Below, one piece after another: positions 28,029-34,865 of a DNA stretch of 38,351 nt. The DNA comes from Ignavibacteriales bacterium (GTDB lineage Bacteria > Bacteroidota > Ignavibacteria > Ignavibacteriales > SURF-24). Each line of letters opens with the position of its first letter. Position 1 is the first letter of the stretch. The stretch lies in the NCBI GenBank assembly GCA_026390815.1, contig JAPLFH010000014.1, positions 1 to 38,351 of the forward strand. The letters run 5' to 3'. The position numbers were made by a program, and so were the translations under genes. The notes under the pieces were generated by a model. That model was not told the DNA's origin. It made no database searches and worked only from the letters and a program-made list of their open reading frames with translations.

Positions 28029-28340
28029 ATGACAGTTACAACAAAATTTCCAGAAATGACTGGAACTGCACTTTTAAAAGGTTATGTTGATAGCGGTGTA
28101 GACTTAGTAGGATTTGATTATGGTAACGGAAACTTAAACTCTCATATAGAGTTTGAACCAGGTTCGGCTCCAGGTGATTTTAATTATGCGGTTGTACTAC
28201 CAGCTAATGCAACTGATTTCAGGGTTAGAGCTAAAGCGCAAGTATATGGCTCTGGTTGGGTCTATGGGGCAGCTTGTACAATACCTACAACACCAAACAG
28301 CAAGTTTGGTGGTGGCGGAAAAACACTTATTTTACAATAG
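28029..28340 (+). CDS. Orphan 103-aa beta-rich protein
   Basis: Family not recognised. The protein has no signal peptide or membrane segment and is rich in Gly, aromatic and beta-forming residues (GYVDSGVDLVGFDYGNG, FRVRAKAQVYGSGWVYGA), ending GGGGKTLILQ. It is a convincing gene: AAGGAG lies 9 bases before the ATG, and a strong terminator follows 33 bp after the stop. The fold may be a small beta-sandwich of FN3-like type, but this is a guess. It sits alone between the C39/propeller terminator and the start of the accessory island. Confidence 0.75.
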   Translation: MTVTTKFPEMTGTALLKGYVDSGVDLVGFDYGNGNLNSHIEFEPGSAPGDFNYAVVLPANATDFRVRAKAQVYGSGWVYGAACTIPTTPNSKFGGGGKTLILQ

Positions 28341-28373
28341 AAATTATAACTGCCATTAATATTTTGAATTCTA

Positions 28374-28415
28374 AAAGCCGGCTAAGGAAACTGAACCGGC
28401 TTTATTATTTTTATT
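28374..28415 (+). terminator. Intrinsic terminator of the 103-aa protein gene
   Basis: Perfect 8-bp stem AAAGCCGG / CCGGCTTT with a 14-base loop, followed by ATTATTTTTATTTT, 33 bp after the stop at 28340. Confidence 0.88.
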
Positions 28416-28480
28416 TTGATAGTTATGTCATTCATTAATCACAGATCATATTTTTAAATTCGTTTTAGACTTGCTTAGAC

Positions 28481-28560
28481 TTAACATTCTGGTTCTGATT
28501 CTTTGTTTATAATGATATGAAAGAGCTTGATAACTACCATTGGTGGTTTCCAAAAGATAT
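28481..28560 (-). repeat. Leader repeat copy E (degenerate, MITE-interrupted)
   Basis: On the minus strand GGAAACCACCAATGG (28554-28540) and the micro-ORF start ATGGTAGTTATCAAGCTC match copies A and B, but the reading frame ends early (MVVIKLFHIIINKESEPEC). The tail GAATCAGAA resembles the first codons of rhuM, as if the middle was deleted. The part further upstream (28697-28720, GTACAATAGTCC) continues the repeat beyond the MITE inserted at 28561-28696. Confidence 0.55.
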
Positions 28561-28696
28561 TTACTAACTCATCTAACGCAAAGAATTGTAATTGTCATAT
28601 TGAGCAGAGCGAAATATCTCAAAATAGTTTGAAATCGAGGTGTCGAGATTCTTCACTCTATTCAGAATGACAATTTTGCGTAAGGTGACTTACTAA
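28561..28696. mobile_element. MITE (122 bp) with 7-bp target-site duplication
   Basis: Body 28568-28689 flanked by identical TTACTAA (28561-28567 and 28690-28696). Terminal inverted repeats: left CTCATCTAACGCAAA, right (reverse complement) GTCACCTTACGCAAA. Inside, ATTGTCAT...GAAATATCTC and its inverted partner GAGATTCTTC...ATGACAAT form a long imperfect hairpin. Leader copy B shows the same site uninterrupted (one TTAGTAA on the minus strand), confirming insertion. It encodes nothing; it would be mobilised by a full transposase elsewhere, possibly the element at the right edge, which ends in the same sequence. Confidence 0.85.
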
Positions 28697-28748
28697 GTAC
28701 AATAGTCCAGGAATTGTCCACACCTTCAGTAACTTTAACATAGAACTT

Positions 28749-29603
28749 CTATTTCTTATTTATCTTTTCTTGAGTTTTCATTGGTGGTAAAAAATTTTCA
28801 CCGGTAATTATACTTTTACCGGTTTTTTGTTCCAAAGCTCTTCTTGCATCCTTTGCAATTTTCCCACCTTTTTTTGCGGGAATTTTATTCTTCTCAAATC
28901 CTTCGGTATTTTCAATCTCTGCAATTTGCCTTGTAGAAAGTTCAGCCAAAGCAGTAAATATTAATTCAGCTTCGTTCATATGATCGCGTAAGTTTTGTGT
29001 TTTTAATCCTTTTAAAGTTTTGTGTTCTTTTACAGTTAGATCACTCCATTCTTTATGAATAATACTTGTAAGAATCGCAAAATCATCTTCCTTTTTAACT
29101 CCGTGATTATTCCAATAATCAGTAAGCTTATTGCGTGTTTCCTGCCCCATCATTCTTTGCTGGATCCACTTTTCACTTCTGCCTTGTTTCTGCCAGTATT
29201 CTCGGGAGCGGTTTAATGCTTTTTCAGGATTATTCATTTCCTCCATTCTTTCATAGCCAACTTTAGCAAGCCATAACTTAATTGGCTCTGCTTTTTTACT
29301 TGGTACAGATTGAACAAGGCGGAGAATAGTTTCTACATCAGCTACATCAGTATTTCGCATTTTTCCATCTTGTGCTATCATTTTCAACTGGTGACAATTT
29401 GTCACCACTTCACTTCCTTCGACTTTTAATCTTTCACTTAGCTTATTCCAGTATTTTCTCGCAACTTGAAAATCTCTTTGATCAGTAAGTGCGGCAACAA
29501 TATCAATAACAGAAAAATACCAAATTTCTTTATCCTCATCATAATGGCGGCGGATTTTGAAAGTCTCAAAAACTGCTAATGATTTTTCTTTATCTTTTTC
29601 CAA
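28749..29603 (-). CDS. Bro-N domain phage-antirepressor-like protein (copy 1)
   Basis: A 284-aa protein. Residues about 10-110 resemble a Bro-N DNA-binding domain (IWYFSVIDIVAALTDQRD, then YWNKLSERLK and the VADVETILRLVQSVPS stretch). A conserved KLWLAKVGYERMEE and a C-terminal block GGKIAKDARRALEQKTGK are shared with copy 2 (33688-34524). Members act as phage antirepressors or DinD-like damage-inducible factors. The start is TTG 29603, chosen because AGGAGG lies 5 bases upstream. It overlaps the end of a 23-codon rhuM-start remnant, and the leader repeat lies directly upstream. Confidence 0.85.
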   Translation of the reverse strand: MEKDKEKSLAVFETFKIRRHYDEDKEIWYFSVIDIVAALTDQRDFQVARKYWNKLSERLKVEGSEVVTNCHQLKMIAQDGKMRNTDVADVETILRLVQSVPSKKAEPIKLWLAKVGYERMEEMNNPEKALNRSREYWQKQGRSEKWIQQRMMGQETRNKLTDYWNNHGVKKEDDFAILTSIIHKEWSDLTVKEHKTLKGLKTQNLRDHMNEAELIFTALAELSTRQIAEIENTEGFEKNKIPAKKGGKIAKDARRALEQKTGKSIITGENFLPPMKTQEKINKK

Positions 29604-29664
29604 TGTAACCTCCTATCAGGCAACTAAAAAATATTATTTCTGATTTATTCTGATTCTCTTCCAT
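29593..29664 (-). pseudogene. rhuM 5' remnant (23 codons) before Bro-N copy 1
   Basis: ATG 29664 starts MEENQNKSEII, identical to the first 11 residues of the full RhuM (30788), then diverges (FFSCLIGGYIGKR, stop). It overlaps the TTG start of Bro-N copy 1 by 11 bases and contains that gene's AGGAGG, so it may still act as a translated leader for the antirepressor. Confidence 0.7.
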
Positions 29665-29740
29665 ATTTATAATTCTAATTGGTGGTTTTCGAAAGTTAAT
29701 TACTATGTATATAAGTAAAGGAATAGTATTCGGTTTCCAG
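29665..29740 (-). repeat. Leader repeat copy D (micro-ORF deleted)
   Basis: On the minus strand ACTTATATACATAGTAATTAAC, then CGAAAACCACCAATTAG and AATTATAAAT lead into ATG 29664. Compared with copies A and B, the micro-ORF (about 115 bp) is missing: ACCACCAAT joins directly to TTAGAATTATAAAT. Confidence 0.6.
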
Positions 29741-29765
29741 GAAATAACAAGTTAGTGGTTTATTA

Positions 29766-30788
29766 TTATTTATTCTTTTTTAATTTTTTAATAACAATAA
29801 GTTTTTTTACTGCCTTATCAAAATCACTTTCATAATTGCGATCTTGTACAATTATAAATTTATCATATTCTTCTTCAGCAAGTTTAACAGCAATTTCATG
29901 CCTTATTTTGCCGCCATCATCTAAAATATCGTATTCATTGAACTTTAGAAATGCATCCAGTTTATTAATCCAGTCGTGCATCTTCATTTGTATTTGACGG
30001 GAAGCCTGGTTTTCAGCATAATCCAGATACATTGATACAATACGTTCAAGTTCTTTAATTTCTTTTTCATTCAAATAATTTTTAGCAATAATAACGTCGC
30101 TTTTAAGAATCATGCTTTTAGGAGCATTTTTCCATGTTTGTAAACCCATTTGTGGTTTAGATGAATCGGCTCTTTCGGCAATCAACTGAGCTGCTGTTTT
30201 ACCTGTTACAGCCCAATGAAGTTTATTTTGAACTGTCTTAAAAAATTTATTGGTAATTTCAGCATCTTTGTTGTAATCGATGCTGCATTGCTGGTAGATA
30301 TCAGTAATCTTTTGATAGAACCTTCTCTCACTTGCACGAATTGCACGAATGCGTTCTAAAAGTTCGTCAAAATAATCTTTGCCGAAGCGTTTACCTTGTT
30401 TTAAGCGTTCATCGTCTAGAACAAAACCTTTAATTAGATATTCTCTTAACCGTTGCGTTGCCCAAATGCGGAATTTTGTACCATGAAGTGACTTTATTCG
30501 GTATCCTATTGAAATAATAACATCCAAATTATAATAAGCAGTATCATACTTTTTTCCGTCGGATGCAGTTGTTCGGAAATTCCGAACAACTGAATTTTCA
30601 TCCAGCTCCCCTTCTTCAAAAACGTTTTTTAGGTGTCCGCTAACTGTAGATTTTGCTTTTTGAAACAATTCACAAATTTGCGCTTGGGCTAGCCAAACAG
30701 TTTCATCTTCCAAACGGACTTCTATCTTTGTTTGTCCGTTTTCTGTCTGATATAATATTATTTCTGATTTATTCTGATTCTCTTCCAT
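29766..30788 (-). CDS. rhuM: RhuM-family protein (full length)
   Basis: A 340-aa protein of the Virulence_RhuM family, first described from Salmonella pathogenicity island 3 and common beside restriction and phage genes. A short N-terminal strand pair (EIILYQTENGQTKIEVRLED) is followed by a helix-turn-helix-like segment (WLAQAQICELFQKAKSTVSGHL), the family core YYNLDVIISIGYRIKSLHGTKF and RIWATQRLREYLIKGFVLDD, then helical C-terminal sequence. It probably binds DNA, but its biochemical role is not established. It is the only complete copy here; three truncated copies of its 5' end exist at 29664, 33358 and 34865. Leader copy A precedes it. Confidence 0.92.
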   Translation of the reverse strand: MEENQNKSEIILYQTENGQTKIEVRLEDETVWLAQAQICELFQKAKSTVSGHLKNVFEEGELDENSVVRNFRTTASDGKKYDTAYYNLDVIISIGYRIKSLHGTKFRIWATQRLREYLIKGFVLDDERLKQGKRFGKDYFDELLERIRAIRASERRFYQKITDIYQQCSIDYNKDAEITNKFFKTVQNKLHWAVTGKTAAQLIAERADSSKPQMGLQTWKNAPKSMILKSDVIIAKNYLNEKEIKELERIVSMYLDYAENQASRQIQMKMHDWINKLDAFLKFNEYDILDDGGKIRHEIAVKLAEEEYDKFIIVQDRNYESDFDKAVKKLIVIKKLKKNK

Positions 30789-30976
30789 ATTTATAATTCT
30801 AAATTGTTTTTATTTTTTAAGGAATTTACTTGCTAATAATTTTTTCTATTGTAACTAATTTACCTTCAAATTCTGTCACTTTGCTTTTAGCGATATGAAT
30901 GGGTTTGATGACTGCCATTGGTAGTTTCAGAAAGTTATTTGCTATTTAATAAGTCGAGGAGTGGTCCTCGACTGCC
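30789..30976 (-). repeat. Leader repeat copy A (upstream of full rhuM)
   Basis: On the minus strand: palindrome GTCGAGGA-CCAC-TCCTCGAC (30973-30954), CTTATTAAATAG, CTACCAATGG, the 30-codon micro-ORF, then GGAATTATAAAT-like sequence up to ATG 30788. It shares most bases with copy B (34866-35060), including long identical blocks such as TTTGAAGGTAAATTAGTTAC. The restriction-endonuclease remnant stops exactly where this copy begins. Confidence 0.75.
30826..30918 (-). CDS. Conserved micro-ORF in leader A (30 codons)
   Basis: Starts MAVIKPIHIA and ends FEGKLVTIEKIISK, stop. The second copy (leader B) keeps the same frame with mostly conservative differences (K12 region Ser/Asn, a synonymous GTG/GTA), suggesting it was translated in the past. 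The product is basic and short, unrecognised, and may be a leader peptide for rhuM, 37 bp downstream, or a remnant of a longer protein. Confidence 0.35.
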   Translation of the reverse strand: MAVIKPIHIAKSKVTEFEGKLVTIEKIISK

Positions 30977-31309
30977 AGGAAACTGGCAAAAGAAAAATCT
31001 TCTGTTCTCTCTTTCTTCTTTATTATTCCAATGCTCTAATAATCTTCTTGTTATTCCGGAAACACCTGGATAACCCTCTTCTCTCCACTTCTTTACTCTT
31101 GGTCTTATCTCATTTACCAGAGGTATTGGAACAAATACACCCGGATCATCAAAACCATGGGATTCTGATGCAATTACATATCCGGCAGGTCTCCTTTTAT
31201 CTTCAACCAATTCAAAGAATCTTGACTCCCTATCGTACCGCCAATATCTTTTTGGTTCTTCAAAGGGAGAATTTATTATAAGCTGGTTTATTTTGTCTGT
31301 TAGTTTCAT
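30935..31309 (-). pseudogene. N-terminal remnant of a BPTD_3080-like restriction endonuclease/helicase
   Basis: 124 codons. Residues 1-110 match, from memory, the start of the large BPTD_3080-family restriction endonucleases (NSPFEEPKRYWRYDRESRFF, RRPAGYVIAS, DDPGVFVPIPLVNEIRPRVK, GITRRLLEHW, NRRFFFCQ), which continue for about 900 more residues with DEAD/DEAH helicase motifs. Here the sequence breaks after FFFCQ into leader-repeat DNA read as FPGSRGPLLDLLNSK. No helicase or nuclease motif remains, so it should be inactive. A second, 16-codon remnant of the same start is at 32864. Confidence 0.8.
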
Positions 31310-31441
31310 TTAGGTTTATTTTGTAATGATGCGATTATGATGCAATTGAAATCGCAAGTGACAATCTCAATCGCTGAGTAATCGCCAAGTAAAAATTTCA
31401 ATCGAAACAATTAATTTTATCCTTATTTCTTTTCCAGCCAA

Positions 31442-32791
31442 TTATCGGTCGATTCGGTCGATTATTGGTCGATTACTTGCAATAATATATTTTGTACCTC
31501 GTCCTTTTGTACCATAACTAGTTATATATTTTTTTTCAACCAGTAATTGTAATTCTTCAACTGCAGTGGTTTTTCCAACATTATTTATCTTTCTATAAAT
31601 AGAATTTGTTATTTCACCATTTTCTTTTATAAATAAAATAGCTTTGATTTGCCTATCATTAAGCCCATTCTTTTTTAATTCTTCTTCGGAAATCAAATCC
31701 ATAAAAACAGTAACAAGAAATCCACCATCAACTTCTTTCATCTCGGGTTCCGGCAGTTCAGCTTCATTACATGCATTTATTATTTTTAGTGTTCCTCTTC
31801 CCCATGCATCTATATAGCCGCCTTTAAAACAAACATCTGCAATAATAGGATTTCGGGGACGTGAGGGATGCTGCCGCTTTAATGCCTCAAATGATAATCC
31901 CTCCGGTAATGTTCCTTTGTTCCAGAAACTGATCTTATCATCATATACGCGTAATTGAATTGTTGAACCGGAATAGTTTTTATGAACCAGCGCATTAAGC
32001 AGCATTTCTCGAAGTGCAGCTACAGGATATTCTCCTTTTTCAATTCTCTGTAGTCCCTCAAAGCCAATAGCCCTGGTTAAGAATTTTCTATCTAATTGTA
32101 ATGGAACTTCTTTAAGCAGATGAAGCAGGTTTCCTTCTTCCACTTCCTGGAATTTCAGTTCGTCATCAGATTTTCCAAAGCGGCCAATTTTAACCGAGAT
32201 ATTTGGATAAAACTTTCCGGGATCTTTTCCAAAAAGAATAATAGCTGCACGCTTTAGCTTTGTGCCTTCGGCAAGCCTTAACTTCTCCAGCAGTTCAGGT
32301 ATATTCAGATCATCTGAAGAAGGAAGCCTGCCAGCTCTTCCTGCATCAGATAAATATTTTTTAATGCTGTTTTCATCAATATCACTAAATGCAGCTCTAT
32401 CTTCAATAACATCATCCCATGTTTTACCGGATTTTTTTAAAAGAAAATCGGTAAGAGAATTTCCTGTTAGCTCTTTTGTTGTACTTCCTGATCTTATGTA
32501 GTATCGTCCTCTTAATGAAATAGCAACCGAATATGGCTGAACATCTATTTCAATAAAGCATTTAGAATTTTCTTTGATGAGGTTTACTTCGGCAGTAATC
32601 CCAAGCAAGTTTTTGATCTTATTTGGCAGCTCTTCCATCAATCTATTATCATCAGCAACATTAATACAATTACCATTGTTATCTTTACCGATAAAAAGTT
32701 TTCCACCTTTTGAATTGGCAAATGCACAAATGGTTTTTAAGTTGTCATCGTGCCAGCTTGTTTTGTATTCTATGTTCTGTTGTTCAGGCAT
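31442..32791 (-). CDS. AlbA_2/Schlafen-type ATP-binding protein with winged-helix tail
   Basis: A 449-aa predicted regulator or defence protein of the RecG-like COG2865 group. Residues 1-125 are an AlbA_2/Schlafen domain (EYKTSWHDDNLKTICAFANS, GGKLFIGKDNNG, GRYYIRSGSTTKEL). Residues about 245-365 are a GHKL-type ATPase module (LREMLLNALVHKNY, GGYIDAWGRGTLKI). A C-terminal winged helix follows (LNDRQIKAILFIKENGEITN...VGKTTAVEELQLL). Such genes often accompany restriction systems. ATG 32791 lies 1 bp after the stop of a 23-codon restriction-enzyme start remnant, implying translation from the same leader. The end of the gene carries a short GGTCGATT repeat. Confidence 0.88.
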   Translation of the reverse strand: MPEQQNIEYKTSWHDDNLKTICAFANSKGGKLFIGKDNNGNCINVADDNRLMEELPNKIKNLLGITAEVNLIKENSKCFIEIDVQPYSVAISLRGRYYIRSGSTTKELTGNSLTDFLLKKSGKTWDDVIEDRAAFSDIDENSIKKYLSDAGRAGRLPSSDDLNIPELLEKLRLAEGTKLKRAAIILFGKDPGKFYPNISVKIGRFGKSDDELKFQEVEEGNLLHLLKEVPLQLDRKFLTRAIGFEGLQRIEKGEYPVAALREMLLNALVHKNYSGSTIQLRVYDDKISFWNKGTLPEGLSFEALKRQHPSRPRNPIIADVCFKGGYIDAWGRGTLKIINACNEAELPEPEMKEVDGGFLVTVFMDLISEEELKKNGLNDRQIKAILFIKENGEITNSIYRKINNVGKTTAVEELQLLVEKKYITSYGTKGRGTKYIIASNRPIIDRIDR

Positions 32792-32792
32792 A

Positions 32793-32864
32793 TTAACTAT
32801 GTTTCACTTCTACTGTAAATGGAGAATTGATTATTAGCTGGTTTAGTTTGTCGGTGAATTTCAT
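32793..32864 (-). pseudogene. Second restriction-endonuclease start remnant (16 homologous codons)
   Basis: ATG 32864 encodes MKFTDKLNQLIINSPF, 13 of 16 residues the same as the remnant at 31309, followed by TVEVKHS and a stop, one base before the AlbA_2 gene start. So the AlbA_2 gene is flanked on both sides by the 5' end of the same restriction gene. Confidence 0.75.
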
Positions 32865-32884
32865 TTTCATTAATTGAATATGTC

Positions 32885-33358
32885 TCATTTTGTATATCCC
32901 CATTCTGATTCTAATCTTTTTATTGAATAGTCAGAAAGGATTAAAAGTGCTCTCAAATTTGCATCCTCATATTGCAATTGTTGTATACAACAAAAAAATA
33001 GGCCAATGCAATAATGAAAGCTTTTAGGTTCAATCAATAAATCACAAGCTAAATATCGAATATATTTTGTTATAGAAAAACATCTATTTATAGGAATGTT
33101 ATAATCGAGGGTTTCATCAAGTCTAAATTCAGATTCAGAATATGGGCTTCTCCTTATTTTTTTATAAATATCCTCCATTATATAATCAAATGGTAAACAA
33201 CTAGACCATATTGATGTTTCAAGCAAGGCATAATCTAATGAAGAATGAGCTATACTTGAATTACCCCAATCAATAAAATGTGCAACTTTTCCTGAATCAA
33301 TTTGAATGTTTTCTGTCTGATATAATATTATTTCTGATTTATTCTGGTTCGTTTCCAT
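32885..33358 (-). pseudogene. Chimeric ORF: RhuM N-terminus fused to an unrelated C-terminal half
   Basis: 157 codons from ATG 33358 (an in-frame ATG at 33364 exists, but the homologous starts begin METNQNKSE/MEENQNKSE). Residues 1-17 (METNQNKSEIILYQTEN) are RhuM; the rest is different: SGKVAHFIDWGNSSIAHSSLDYALLE resembles the IDxG region of kinase-fold phosphotransferase-like domains, with helical sequence to the end. The preceding N-lobe and the HGD...N catalytic segment that such a domain needs are absent, so this is the 3' half of another gene joined in frame to a rhuM start. Whether it is expressed is unknown. Confidence 0.65.
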
Positions 33359-33400
33359 ATTCATAATTTCAAAATGTTTTTATTTCTTAAGGAATTTGCT
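33300..33400 (-). repeat. Leader repeat copy C (rhuM start without micro-ORF)
   Basis: The rhuM start block (CAGAATAAATCAGAAATAAT-type sequence on minus) and the first 35 bases upstream, including AAGAAATAAAAACATTTTG and TTAAGAAATAAAAAC-like sequence, resemble copy A, then similarity fades at about 33400. The micro-ORF is missing. Confidence 0.5.
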
Positions 33401-33449
33401 TGAATATAATATTTTCTTTTTTCAGTCTTTCAGCGCTTATCCTGTTTGC

Positions 33450-33578
33450 TTCAGTAGGCTGTTGCAATAAGCCAAATTATATCGTGTTGGTCGGAGTCGA
33501 ACTACGAAAATAACGCAAAATCATCCCTCGACTTCGCTCGGGATGAGTGATTAACAAGTTATGCAACAGCCTGTTCAG
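33450..33578. mobile_element. Second MITE-like element (119 bp) with 5-bp flanking repeat
   Basis: Body 33455-33573 flanked by TTCAG on both sides (33450-33454, 33574-33578). Terminal inverted repeats: TAGGCTGTTGCAATAA and, on the other strand, CAGGCTGTTGCATAAC. The interior carries ATCCCTCGACTTCGCTCGGGAT, a form of the dispersed repeat seen at 123-243. Different TIR and target length from the 28.6-kb MITE, so a separate family. Confidence 0.7.
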
Positions 33579-33687
33579 GCAAGCGGAAATCCAAAAAACT
33601 TTATTAATACAATATATTCCCACTCCTGTCACCGCAGGCAGGTTTGTGGGAAAGACAACTGGACAATATTAGTTTATTAGACCGGAC

Positions 33688-34524
33688 TCATTTAGTTAAT
33701 CTTCTTTTTTTATTCTCCTGAAGTGCCAGATAATTTTCTTTGGTTACAACTTTCTTTCCTGTTTCTTTTTCTAATGCTTCGCGTGCATCTCCGGCTATTT
33801 TACCTCCTTTTTTTGCAGTCGCCTTGTTTTCCGGAAATCCTTGTGAGTTTTGCTTTCTTGCAATTTCTGTTGTTGATGCTTCACCAAGCATACTAAAAAT
33901 CAATTCAAGATCAGTCATATGATCTCTTAAATTCTCATTTCTTTTTTGTAAACCTTTGTAGTTTTTGTACTCATAAGGCGTTAAACCAAATGTTGCTTTG
34001 CTTATTTCAGAAGTTAAAATAGAAAATTCCAATTGCTCTTTTATTCCACGTTTTTTCCATTCATCGGTAAGTTCATCTCGAACAGCAATTCCACGCACTC
34101 TTTTTTCTATCCATGTATCGCTGTACCCTTTAGCTTTATATATTTCTCTCACACGTTGAGATGCAAGTTCAGGATTTTCAATTTCTTCTAATCTCTCATA
34201 ACCAACTTTTGCAAGCCATCTTTTGAACGGTTCTGCTTTGGGTGAAGGAATAGATTGAATAATTCTGAATAAACCTTCTACATCCGAACAATCAGATTCA
34301 TAATATTTACCATCTGATGATTCTAATTTCAGTTGTCGACAAATTGTCGACAAGTCAATCCCTTGTTCCTTTTCCCTTTTTTTTAACCGATACCAGTAGT
34401 CTCTTGGTTTAATACTATCTGCTAATACCTCTACAACATCTACTACGGAAAAATACCATATCTGTTCTTCTTCATTCCAGACCGAACGAATTTTCTTTGA
34501 TTCAAATAATTTTATTGCGCTCAT
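33688..34524 (-). CDS. Bro-N domain phage-antirepressor-like protein (copy 2)
   Basis: A 278-aa paralogue of the protein at 28749-29603, aligning end to end: IWYFSVVDVVEVLADS, DVEGLFRIIQSIPSPKAEPF, RWLAKVGYERLEEIENPELA, LRDHMTDLELIFSMLGEAST, and GGKIAGDAREALEKETGKKV. Predicted antirepressor/DinD-like role as for copy 1. ATG 34524 overlaps the TGA of the truncated rhuM (ATGA), so translation is probably coupled. MITE-like DNA lies downstream at 33450-33578. Confidence 0.87.
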   Translation of the reverse strand: MSAIKLFESKKIRSVWNEEEQIWYFSVVDVVEVLADSIKPRDYWYRLKKREKEQGIDLSTICRQLKLESSDGKYYESDCSDVEGLFRIIQSIPSPKAEPFKRWLAKVGYERLEEIENPELASQRVREIYKAKGYSDTWIEKRVRGIAVRDELTDEWKKRGIKEQLEFSILTSEISKATFGLTPYEYKNYKGLQKRNENLRDHMTDLELIFSMLGEASTTEIARKQNSQGFPENKATAKKGGKIAGDAREALEKETGKKVVTKENYLALQENKKRRLTK

Positions 34525-34865
34525 GTTTCCCTTAAAATGTTCTGATACGACTTAAATGAACTTCGATTTTCAGGTTCTGAAATTATAACATCAAGATTAT
34601 AATAATCTATAACTCGCGAAACTGAACGATCTTTTTCAATTTGAACTGTTCGGAAATTCCGAACAGTTGATTCTTTAGGAAGCTCTCCTTCTTCAAAGAT
34701 ATTTTTAATATGTTCGCTTATTGTTGATTTTGCTTTTTGAAACAATTCTGCTAACTGGTTCAGCGTTAGCCAGACAGTTTCATCTTCCAAACGAACTTCA
34801 ATCTTTGTTTGCCCGTCTTCTGTCTGATATAGTATTAATTCTGATTTATTCTGATTCTCTTCCAT
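34521..34865 (-). pseudogene. rhuM: Truncated rhuM (N-terminal 114 codons), coupled to Bro-N copy 2
   Basis: Residues 1-96 are colinear with full-length RhuM (MEENQNKSELILYQTEDGQ, then WLTLNQLAELFQKAKSTISE and the YYNLDVIIS end), after which the sequence changes to EPENRSSFKSYQNILRET and stops. About two thirds of the protein is missing. The stop overlaps the ATG of Bro-N copy 2 by 4 bases. The retained helix-turn-helix half could still bind DNA, so a functional short form cannot be ruled out. Confidence 0.75.

Noticed and set aside
30961-31281. 106-codon plus-strand frame
   Set aside because: Antisense to the restriction-endonuclease remnant, whose protein similarity is clear on the other strand.
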